From: an uncultured Clostridia bacterium
Lineage (GTDB): Bacteria; Bacillota; Clostridia; Christensenellales; UBA1242
Reading direction: 5' to 3'
NCBI GenBank assembly: GCA_934747385.1
Contig: CAKVGK010000004.1
Span: 1 to 61,673 of the forward strand
DNA: 61,673 bases
Positions 55,239 to 61,673 of this stretch are shown here, piece after piece (position 1 is the first letter of the stretch; each line of letters starts with the position of its first letter). The notes under the pieces were generated by a model. It was not told the origin of the DNA. It did not search any database and saw nothing but the letters and a program-made list of their open reading frames with translations. The translations under genes were made by a program, and so were the position numbers.

Positions 55239-55655
55239 TTAAAGTTCAATATTGCAAGAATAAACAAAATCTTCAGCAATAACAACCTCGTCAAAGCCTA
55301 ACTTTTGATAAAACTTTACTGAAGGCTCTAAACTGATTAATTCCATTTTTTTAAGTCCAAGATTTCTTGAATAATTTTGCAAACATTCCAGCATGTTTGA
55401 CCCAATACTTATGAATTGATAATCTTTGATTATTTCTAATTTTTCCACAAAAACAGACTTGTTCTTTTTGTTGATTAAATAGGTTAGTGTTGCCACTTTT
55501 TTAACTTTGTCATCTTTAACAACAAAACAAGACATAGTTTGTTTTTTGCAAAAATTCACAATTAAACTTTCTTGTTTGTCTTTAGTAAATTTAAAATCAA
55601 CTTTGTTGCCATTGTTTATCACCAACATTGCAACTCTTTCCAATTTTTTATTCAT
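55239..55655 (-). CDS. GNAT acetyltransferase-like, paralogue 3, degenerate
   Basis: A 138-aa GNAT-like protein. The acetyl-CoA loop reads YQFISIGSNMLECL, so the usual R/Q-x-x-G-x-G is reduced to one glycine and cofactor binding may be impaired. The end segment VKFYQKLGFDEV is kept. No ribosome site; promoter nine bases before ATG. It lies just after asnS on the same strand but has its own promoter. Confidence 0.75.
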   Translation of the reverse strand: MNKKLERVAMLVINNGNKVDFKFTKDKQESLIVNFCKKQTMSCFVVKDDKVKKVATLTYLINKKNKSVFVEKLEIIKDYQFISIGSNMLECLQNYSRNLGLKKMELISLEPSVKFYQKLGFDEVVIAEDFVYSCNIEL

Positions 55656-55664
55656 AATGCTTTG

Positions 55665-55692
55665 ATATTACCACCACAAAAGCAAATGTCAA
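55665..55692 (-). promoter_or_regulatory. Near-leaderless promoter of GNAT paralogue 3
   Basis: TTGACA, 16 bases, TAATAT with extended TGG on the minus strand; nine bases to ATG, leader of about three bases. Confidence 0.7.
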
Positions 55693-55713
55693 TAGCCTGC
55701 TTAAAAGTTGTTG

Positions 55714-57105
55714 TTAATATTCGCAGTTGTTTGGTGTGCGTGGGAATGGAATAGCATCACGAATGTTTTCAACGCCTGTTAAATACATAACCAAACGTTC
55801 AAAGCCCATGCCAAAGCCTGAGTGAACGCAACTGCCAAATTTGCGCAAATTCAAGAACCAATCAATTGGAACGGTATCCACACCCATTTCCTTGCAGCGA
55901 GCAACAATTTTTTCATAATTCTCTTCACGTTGACTGCCGCCCATAAGTTCACCAGCGCCTGGGACTTCCAAGTCCACCGCTGCAACAGTTTTACCATCTG
56001 GGTTCAGTTTCATGTAATATGCCTTAATATCTTTTGGCCAGTTTTTAACAAACACTGGGCCGCCAAAATGTTCGGTCAAATATTTTTCGTGCTCTTTGGC
56101 AATGTCGCCGCCCTCTTCTGGCTCAAATTCCCATTTAACAGGGGCTTGTTTAAGCAATTTGATAACATCGGCATGGTCAATACGAACAAAATGGCTGTTA
56201 ACAACTTTGTTGAGTTTTTCAATCAAACCTTTTTCAACAAAACTGTTTAAGAATTCCATTTCTTCTGGGCACGTGTCAAGCACGTATTTAATTACGTATT
56301 TTAACATTTCTTCTTCAACGTCCATAAGCTCTTCAAGGTCGCAAAAACTCATTTCGGGTTCAATCATCCAAAATTCGTTTGCGTGGGTTTTGGTGTTGCT
56401 GTTTTCTGTTCTAAAAGTTGGGCCAAAAGTGTAAATTTTGTTGAATGCCAAAGCAAAAGCCTCGCCATGAAGTTGCCCCGAACCTGTTATATATGCTTTT
56501 TTGCCAAACAAGTCTTTGCTTGTGTCCAACGCCCCATCTTTTGTAAGAGGTGGTTTTTCAAAGTTCAAAGTGGTGATTTTAAACATTTGGTCACTACCCT
56601 CACAGTCGGTTGTTGTGATGAGTGGAGTGTGAACATAAACATAGCCATGTTCTTGAAAATATTTGTGAATGCCCATTGCAGCAACGCTTCTAATACGGAA
56701 AACTGCACTAAACAAGTTTGTGCGTGGGCGAAGATATGCCATTTCACGCAAATATTCAAGTGAATGACCTTTCTTTTGAAGAGGGTAGGTTGCGTCAGTT
56801 TCGTTGAAAACCTCAACTTTTTCTGCTTGAACTTCAAAAGGCTGTTTCATTTGTGGAGTTAAAACAACTTTGCCAGTAACAATGATTGTTGAACCAGTGT
56901 TTAGATGAGAAAGTTTGTCGTAATTAGCCAACTTATCCGCTGAAATAACAACTTGAGTGCCTTTGAAACTTGTGCCGTCGCCCATGTCTATGAAACCAAA
57001 GTTTTTCATATCTCTAACACTCTTAACCCAGCCCATTAAATCTATGGTTTTATCTTCAAATTTTTTATAGTCCTGTTTTAATTCTTTAATGTCAATTTTT
57101 TGCAT
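55714..57105 (-). CDS. asnS: Asparaginyl-tRNA synthetase
   Basis: A 463-aa class IIb synthetase: N-terminal OB fold (MGWVKSVRDMKNFGFIDMGDG), then catalytic motifs TPLITTTDCEGSDQMF, FRTENSNTKTHANEFWMIEPE (motif 2) and FGMGFERLVMYLTG (motif 3), ending FPRTPNNCEY, an AsnRS-type end. It charges tRNA-Asn directly, so this genome need not rely on transamidation for Asn-tRNA. AAAGGAG precedes the ATG, 15 bases after aspS. Confidence 0.96.
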   Translation of the reverse strand: MQKIDIKELKQDYKKFEDKTIDLMGWVKSVRDMKNFGFIDMGDGTSFKGTQVVISADKLANYDKLSHLNTGSTIIVTGKVVLTPQMKQPFEVQAEKVEVFNETDATYPLQKKGHSLEYLREMAYLRPRTNLFSAVFRIRSVAAMGIHKYFQEHGYVYVHTPLITTTDCEGSDQMFKITTLNFEKPPLTKDGALDTSKDLFGKKAYITGSGQLHGEAFALAFNKIYTFGPTFRTENSNTKTHANEFWMIEPEMSFCDLEELMDVEEEMLKYVIKYVLDTCPEEMEFLNSFVEKGLIEKLNKVVNSHFVRIDHADVIKLLKQAPVKWEFEPEEGGDIAKEHEKYLTEHFGGPVFVKNWPKDIKAYYMKLNPDGKTVAAVDLEVPGAGELMGGSQREENYEKIVARCKEMGVDTVPIDWFLNLRKFGSCVHSGFGMGFERLVMYLTGVENIRDAIPFPRTPNNCEY

Positions 57106-57120
57106 ATTTTTCTCCTTTAA

Positions 57121-58404
57121 CTATGGGTCAAGCCTATCTGGACCACGGAACAAGAATTGTGCTTCTTTGATTGAGGTCAAATTCAAAAGCAACATTGTAA
57201 GCCTGTCCACACCAATTGCAAATCCGCCGTGAGGTGGCATGCCGTTTTCAAAGAAATGCAAATAATATTGCACGTCATTCGTAAGACCTTTTTCAGCAAC
57301 ATTCTTTTTTAATTCTTCAAGTCTGTGTTCACGTTGTGCACCAGAAGTGATTTCTATGCCTTTCCAAATAAGATCATAACCTTGCAAAATGCCGTTTTTG
57401 CGCATGTGATAAAATGCGCGCTTTTGAGGTGGGTAATCGGTTACAAACAAGAATTCATGGTTGAACTTATCATGAGCAAGTTTTTCACACAATCTTTCTG
57501 CCTCTGTGGTTAAATCTGTTTTTTCTTGCTCTGGAACTGTGTAGCCATATCGGGCTTCAAGTTCATCATAAATATCACGCAATTTCATTTGTGGGAATGG
57601 AAGAGTTGGAACAACAATATCCACACCAAACACTTCTTTAACCTTATCGCCAAACTTTTCTTTTGTTTTTTCAAGACCATAAGCAATCATTTCTGCCTCA
57701 AGGTTCATAACGTCTTGGAAAGAGTCTATATAACTAAATTCCACGTCGAAACTTGTGAATTCTGTGGCATGTTTTTTGGTGTAAGATTTTTCTGCCCTAA
57801 AGCATGGTGCAAGTTCAAAAACTCTGCCAAAGCCAGCAGCCATTGCCATTTGTTTGTAAAATTGAGGGCTTTGTGCAAGATATGCTTTGCGGTCAAAATA
57901 CTTAACTTCAAAAACTTCGCTGCCACTTTCACTTGCTGTGCTAATGAATTTTGGAGTGTGAATTTCAATAAATTCGTTATTGATTAAATATTCACGCATT
58001 GCGTTAACCAAATAACTTTGGAAAGCAAATATCAAAGAATTGCGTTCTGTGCGTAAATCAAGCCATCTGTGTTCAATTCTTTGGTCGATTGTGCTGTCTT
58101 CTGCAATTGGGTTTGGTTCAGCAAAACTGGTAACTTCAACTTTGTCAAGGAGCACCTCTCTGCCGCCCATTTTAACATATTCGCTAAGCACAAGTTCGCC
58201 TTCAACTTTAACAGTTGCGCCTGGCACTAACTTTGAAAATGTTTCGCCAATCTCTGGATATTTAATTTTATCAACAAAAAGTTGAATTTTGCCAGAAAAA
58301 TCTTTAAGCACAATGAATTGCATATTTTTTTTGTCACGAATTGTGTCAATCATGCCTTGAATCACAACACGTCCTGGTTCTAATTTATTAATTTCTGTTG
58401 TCAT
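57121..58404 (-). CDS. aspS: Aspartyl-tRNA synthetase, archaeal type
   Basis: A 427-aa class IIb synthetase of the short archaeal/eukaryotic form: OB fold, then motif 2 FRAEKSYTKKHATEFTSFD and motif 3 GFAIGVDRLTMLLLNL, ending FRGPDRLDP. It lacks the GAD insertion of the usual ~590-aa bacterial AspRS. Archaeal-type enzymes can be non-discriminating and charge tRNA-Asn with Asp. AAAGGAG precedes the ATG. Second gene of the metG-aspS-asnS operon. Whether a bacterial-type AspRS also exists is not visible here. Confidence 0.9.
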   Translation of the reverse strand: MTTEINKLEPGRVVIQGMIDTIRDKKNMQFIVLKDFSGKIQLFVDKIKYPEIGETFSKLVPGATVKVEGELVLSEYVKMGGREVLLDKVEVTSFAEPNPIAEDSTIDQRIEHRWLDLRTERNSLIFAFQSYLVNAMREYLINNEFIEIHTPKFISTASESGSEVFEVKYFDRKAYLAQSPQFYKQMAMAAGFGRVFELAPCFRAEKSYTKKHATEFTSFDVEFSYIDSFQDVMNLEAEMIAYGLEKTKEKFGDKVKEVFGVDIVVPTLPFPQMKLRDIYDELEARYGYTVPEQEKTDLTTEAERLCEKLAHDKFNHEFLFVTDYPPQKRAFYHMRKNGILQGYDLIWKGIEITSGAQREHRLEELKKNVAEKGLTNDVQYYLHFFENGMPPHGGFAIGVDRLTMLLLNLTSIKEAQFLFRGPDRLDP

Positions 58405-58416
58405 AATTTTCTCCTT

Positions 58417-60423
58417 TTATTTTTCACTTGTCCCGTACATTTGCTCTAATTGCCATGGGTGACGCTTGAAGAAGTCTTCCTTTTCTTTGATTGGAACAAT
58501 TTTGCCTTGCTTGTTCTTATTTAGCCAAGTGTAGAATTTGTCAAAAATATTGTCCCAATTGAATGCTATGTCTTTATTTAACCCAATCATGTCTGCCACA
58601 CGCTCAGCGCCGCTTGGAGCAACTGGGTGAATAAGCACGTCCGCCACCGAAATAAACTGCATTGTGTTTGCAACAAGTTGCGCAAGTTTTTCGCGTGTCT
58701 GTGCTAAATTAAATTCTTTAACCCAATATTTGTTAATATTGCGAATGAACACATCAATGGTGTTGAAAACCTGATTGAACTTTTTATTGTACATAAATGT
58801 TTCAACGTCCAAAATTGCTTTGCGGCAAATTTCCATTGTGCTATCGTCAATTTCGGCAGTTGGAATGGTTGCGTCAAAATTATTTTGCAAAGTGTAAAAC
58901 ATGGTTCTAAGCACACGGTTATAAACATTTGTTAACAAATTGCCTTCAATAACCATTGGGTCCGCATCTTCTGGTTTTGCGTCCGGATTGAATGCCTTAG
59001 GGCTTAAACCAACGTTGTTGTTTGTCAAATTCATCGCCATAAGGTGCAAACGGAATTGCTCTGGTGTGTAGTAATTCAAAAATTCATCTGCCATAGGTGG
59101 CTTAACTGCACCTGATGAACTTGCCTTTTGGTTCATATACAAAATGGACTTGATTGGGCAAATTTTTGTAACTTGCAAACAGCCCTCTGGTGCATTAAAT
59201 TTCCAATCTTTGCCCTGAGTGGCAAGGAACAGCATTTGTTGTGCTGGGCCATAAAAGTAAATATTGTCTTCCCCAAGGAATTGATAAACTTGTGCGTCTT
59301 TGCTGCACCAATATTTTTTCCATTCATTCTCATCTTTTCCAATGCTTTCAAGGTAGGTTTTTGTAAAACTGATTGGCGCCCACAAACTTTCTGGCCAAAC
59401 GTAGAAAGTTTGACCTTTAATGCCCTGAATGTCTGGGCAAGGCACGCCCCAAGCAATGTCACCTGTTAAACGGAAAGGTGTCATGCATTTGCCAGTGCGA
59501 TAATGAATACCATGTTTTGCCAAAATTTCGCAAGCAATTTCACGATCAGCCAAGCGAGAGAATATCAAAGTTGTGTTTGGAGATTTTTCATTAACCTCAG
59601 TTTGAGTGTGCGCTGGAAGTTGGTTTTCAATCTGCTTTAAACTTTCAAAATATTCGCGTTTAATGTAAATTTCTGGGTCTTTAAAAAACTCTTTAATTTC
59701 TTTAACCATGAAAGGTGCAGTGTCTGGATTTCTTTCAATGGAAGCAATCCATTCTTTCAACTCTGGCAAACAATTTTCAAGGTTAAAATATAGGTTTTCC
59801 ACTTTCACAAGTTCTGGCGTTTCACCACTCAATGTACTAACTGGGTCAATCAAGTCCTGAGGCAAATATTGGTGACCTAAATCACACTCATCTGCATAAC
59901 CTTTTTCGCTTTGGCAACCCTGAATTGGGCACTTGCCAACAACCTGCCTGCCATTAAGCAAGCAATTGTGTTTTGTGTCAAAAAACTGCAAACTGCCATG
60001 TTTGCTGACCATATTTGCATTGTCAAGCGCGCGCACAAACCAATCGCTAACTTGATTGTGAATTTCACCACTTCTGCCAAGCGCTGAAGCCCCATAGAGA
60101 TTGAAACTCACCTCAAAATTTTTGAAAGTTTCGTGTTGCTTATCGTGATTAATTTGAATAAAATCGCGAATTGTTTTGTCCTTAAACTGACCTGCCTGTT
60201 GAAGTTTGCGGAAAGCCTCAACTGCTGGAGAGCCATAACAATCGGTGCCTGAAACAAACACAACATTTTCCTTGCCAATTCTATCTCGAAGGAAACGTGC
60301 AAAAATATCTGCACGCACAGCCATGCCCACATGCCCAAAATGCAATAACTTGTTGCCATATGGCATTCCACCAGTCACAACAGCCCTTTTGGGGAAATTT
60401 GGTCTTGGTCTAACAAAATCCAT
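58417..60423 (-). CDS. metG: Methionyl-tRNA synthetase, KMSKS variant
   Basis: A 668-aa class I synthetase. It has HIGH-type HFGH in GNKLLHFGHVGMA near residue 30, a zinc-binding knot CPIQGCQSEKGYADECDLGH (fourth ligand apparently His rather than Cys), and QKASSSG at the KMSKS position in LYMNQKASSSGAVKPP. Similar KxSSSG variants occur in a branch of MetRS, so this may be a functional subtype. The fused C-terminal tRNA-binding domain is absent. The start at 60423 follows AAGGAG; the GTG at 60429 lies inside that site. First gene of the T-box-controlled operon. Confidence 0.9.
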   Translation of the reverse strand: MDFVRPRPNFPKRAVVTGGMPYGNKLLHFGHVGMAVRADIFARFLRDRIGKENVVFVSGTDCYGSPAVEAFRKLQQAGQFKDKTIRDFIQINHDKQHETFKNFEVSFNLYGASALGRSGEIHNQVSDWFVRALDNANMVSKHGSLQFFDTKHNCLLNGRQVVGKCPIQGCQSEKGYADECDLGHQYLPQDLIDPVSTLSGETPELVKVENLYFNLENCLPELKEWIASIERNPDTAPFMVKEIKEFFKDPEIYIKREYFESLKQIENQLPAHTQTEVNEKSPNTTLIFSRLADREIACEILAKHGIHYRTGKCMTPFRLTGDIAWGVPCPDIQGIKGQTFYVWPESLWAPISFTKTYLESIGKDENEWKKYWCSKDAQVYQFLGEDNIYFYGPAQQMLFLATQGKDWKFNAPEGCLQVTKICPIKSILYMNQKASSSGAVKPPMADEFLNYYTPEQFRLHLMAMNLTNNNVGLSPKAFNPDAKPEDADPMVIEGNLLTNVYNRVLRTMFYTLQNNFDATIPTAEIDDSTMEICRKAILDVETFMYNKKFNQVFNTIDVFIRNINKYWVKEFNLAQTREKLAQLVANTMQFISVADVLIHPVAPSGAERVADMIGLNKDIAFNWDNIFDKFYTWLNKNKQGKIVPIKEKEDFFKRHPWQLEQMYGTSEK

Positions 60424-60430
60424 AAACACT

Positions 60431-60652
60431 CCTTAAAAAACAAAAAAACCTAATGCAAACTGCATTAGGACGAGGAAAAACTCCCCGCGGTGCCACCTAA
60501 TTTGCTGATTGCTCAGCCACTTTGCCAAACTGCCACCTTTCGGTGATGATAAAGACTCAAAAGTGTCTTTCACCATGCGCGTGCGATAAGTTCTCACTAT
60601 CCTCATCTCACTTTACCACGTTGAGCATGGTTACTCTCTTTCTCAACATCTT
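60431..60652 (-). promoter_or_regulatory. Methionine T-box riboswitch
   Basis: The leader of metG on the minus strand. It contains the T-box sequence AGGTGGCACCGCGG (about 60483-60497), an antiterminator region, and a terminator of CCTAATGCA and TGCATTAGG arms with seven T (about 60443-60472). In Stem I, GTGAG-ATG-AGG (ATG at 60604-60606) fits the specifier loop, giving methionine. Uncharged tRNA-Met would favour read-through into metG, aspS and asnS. Confidence 0.92.
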
Positions 60653-60658
60653 AAACAA

Positions 60659-60687
60659 ATTATAAATATTAGTTTTTAATTTGTCAA
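60659..60687 (-). promoter_or_regulatory. Consensus promoter of T-box operon
   Basis: TTGACA, 17 bases, TATAAT on the minus strand, a full consensus match. RNA would start near 60652. Confidence 0.88.
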
Positions 60688-60713
60688 GATTTTTGTTTGC
60701 CTATTAACAAATT

Positions 60714-60938
60714 TTAAGAAAAATGCATTTCTACTATTTGCACCTCTTGATTGGAATAAACACAAACCATGTTTCGCTTTTCAAACCTCAAATTAAAACT
60801 CACCAGTTCAAAATTTTCACCACTAGCCCCGCCTTCAATCTCTTCTTGCCCATTGATTTTTACATAAAAATTTGTTGTTGCTTTAATTTTGATATTTAAA
60901 GTTTGTTCGTTAAATTCAATGTCTTTTTGATTCTTCAA
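60714..60938 (-). CDS. Possible small hypothetical protein
   Basis: A 74-aa open frame with a TTG start, no ribosome site and no clear promoter. The translation alternates polar and hydrophobic residues like a small beta domain (FYVKINGQEEIEGG). It could be a real small protein or a gene remnant; I cannot recognise it. Confidence 0.35.
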   Translation of the reverse strand: MKNQKDIEFNEQTLNIKIKATTNFYVKINGQEEIEGGASGENFELVSFNLRFEKRNMVCVYSNQEVQIVEMHFS

Positions 60939-60972
60939 ATTTTAAATTAATCAAAAACAACAACCATTTCCC

Positions 60973-61001
60973 TTGACAAAGCCATTGTTTATTAATATAA
61001 T
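60973..61001 (+). promoter_or_regulatory. Consensus promoter of the tRNA-Thr array
   Basis: TTGACA, 17 bases, TATAAT: a full sigma-A consensus. RNA would start near 61008, about 76 bases before the first tRNA half, and would include all four halves and the full tRNA. Confidence 0.88.
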
Positions 61002-61083
61002 AACCAAAGATAATTGTCAAATTATCAGCTTGTCAGCGTGTGTACTTGAGTGCCTTACGTTCCCAAAGCTCTAAAAATCATAT

Positions 61084-61534
61084 GCTACTGTGGCTCAGCG
61101 GTAGAGCACCACCTTGGTAAGATTTGAAATGCCTAAAATTGCCGACTTAAAAACTTAATAAATTAGCCTATTTTTATAGATATGCTGCTGTGGCTCAGCG
61201 GTAGAGCACCGCCTTGGTAATTATATTATTTACCAGTTTACGAATTTGCTCGAAAGTATTAAAAACAAACAAGCTATCGTGTTATAAATATTAAGCAATT
61301 TGTAAAAGTGTAATAAAAATGTAAAATTAGGTTGTCAGTTTTATACACATGCCGATCATTTAAATAGTTAACAACACTATTCAAAAGTTGTGAATATGCT
61401 ACTGTGGCTCAGCGGTAGAGCACTGCCTTGGTAAAACAAAAACAGTATAATTTGCAAACAAAAATATCAATCAAAAATCGTCGAACATTTGGTTCGTGCT
61501 GGTGTGGCTCAGCGGTAGAGCACCACCTTGGTAA
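61084..61534 (+). repeat. Array of four tRNA-Thr 5' halves
   Basis: Four 37-base copies at 61084, 61184, 61398 and 61498 run from base 1 of tRNA-Thr to the end of the anticodon loop (TTGGTAA) and stop there. Starts are 100, 214, 100 bases apart, and the full tRNA follows after another 100. Spacers are 63, 177, 63 and 63 bases; the last two are about 60% alike. The copies differ from the full tRNA only in the acceptor stem (GCTACTG, GCTGCTG) and the anticodon stem (CCGCC, CTGCC). None has a 3' half, so none can be a working tRNA alone. Confidence 0.95.
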
Positions 61535-61597
61535 AACAAAAGCAGCACTTTTTAACCACTAAATTTCGCCGCAAAAATCATTCAAAAACAGCACTAT

Positions 61598-61672
61598 GCT
61601 GGTGTGGCTCAGCGGTAGAGCACCACCTTGGTAAGGTGGGGGTCACGGGTCCGATTCCCGTCACCAGCTCCA
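61598..61672 (+). tRNA. tRNA-Thr (GGU)
   Basis: A complete 75-base cloverleaf: acceptor GCTGGTG with CACCAGC, D arm GCTC-AGCGGTA-GAGC, anticodon stem CCACC with GGTGG around TTGGTAA (anticodon GGU, Thr), T arm with GGGTCCGATTCCC, discriminator T and encoded CCA. T54-C56 in the T loop is TCC rather than TTC, a mild departure. It ends one base before the window edge and has no promoter of its own that I can see. Confidence 0.96.
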
Positions 61673-61673
61673 T

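Noticed and set aside
61084..61597. Group I introns in the anticodon loop of tRNA-Thr
   Set aside because: The sequence after each half is only 63-177 bases, too short for a group I intron, and no 3' exon follows any of the truncated copies.
61084..61672. CRISPR array at the window end
   Set aside because: Repeats of 37 bases with 63-base spacers look CRISPR-like, but the repeat is plainly the 5' half of tRNA-Thr, the last copy is a full tRNA, and there are no cas genes.

Overview
The window is chromosomal DNA from an AT-rich bacterium (about one third G+C by eye). It most likely comes from an uncultured, spore-forming, Clostridia-like member of the Firmicutes. The evidence is a SpoVT homologue of exactly the usual length (178 aa), a SpoIIQ-like LytM peptidase, the pth-mfd-foldase gene order, a methionine T-box riboswitch, mostly AGGAGG-type ribosome binding sites and many lipobox lipoproteins. 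The lineage is inference. The genetic code is standard.

Layout. 1-4600: membrane protein, collagen-like beta-helix lipoprotein, spoVT and a patch of degenerate interspersed repeat. 4.6-14.9 kb: a compact type IV secretion locus (VirB4-like ATPase, VirB6/TrbL-like channel protein, a bitopic acidic protein, a VirB2-like pilin and a divergent VirD4/TraG coupling ATPase) with no relaxase or integrase. 15-20.5 kb: initiator tRNA, U32 peptidase, COG0523 metallochaperone and a hypothetical gene. 20.6-30 kb: pth, mfd, PrsA-like foldase, a TasA-like secreted protein, a probable sporulation cluster and acpP. 30-42.5 kb: ftsH, cvpA-like gene, a tyrS remnant, a zinc-ribbon nuclease, secreted metallo-beta-lactamase-fold protein, gltX operon and an SDR reductase. 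42.5-55.7 kb: calcium-type P-ATPase, relA, ddh, yigZ, argS, HtrA-like protease, radC and three GNAT paralogues. 55.7-60.7 kb: asnS-aspS-metG behind one Met T-box. 61.0-61.67 kb: a promoter, four 5' halves of tRNA-Thr on a nearly exact 100-bp period, and one complete tRNA-Thr(GGU).

Three patterns cut across the annotation. First, at least eight genes have a good sigma-A promoter whose -10 box ends 6-10 bases before the ATG, with no ribosome binding site, so they are predicted to be leaderless or nearly so. Second, gene ends are repeatedly duplicated in part: the tails of spoVT, the 534-aa secretion protein and the COG0523 gene, the head of pth, and the 5' half of tRNA-Thr. This looks like scars of allele or element replacement. 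Third, several housekeeping proteins are altered: Rel without its hydrolase site, YigZ without its C-terminal domain, MetRS without a standard KMSKS, and tyrS reduced to its two ends.

The tRNA-half array, which runs to the window edge, and the leaderless gene set are the observations most worth following up. Promoters, terminators and protein families were identified by eye; no database search was possible.
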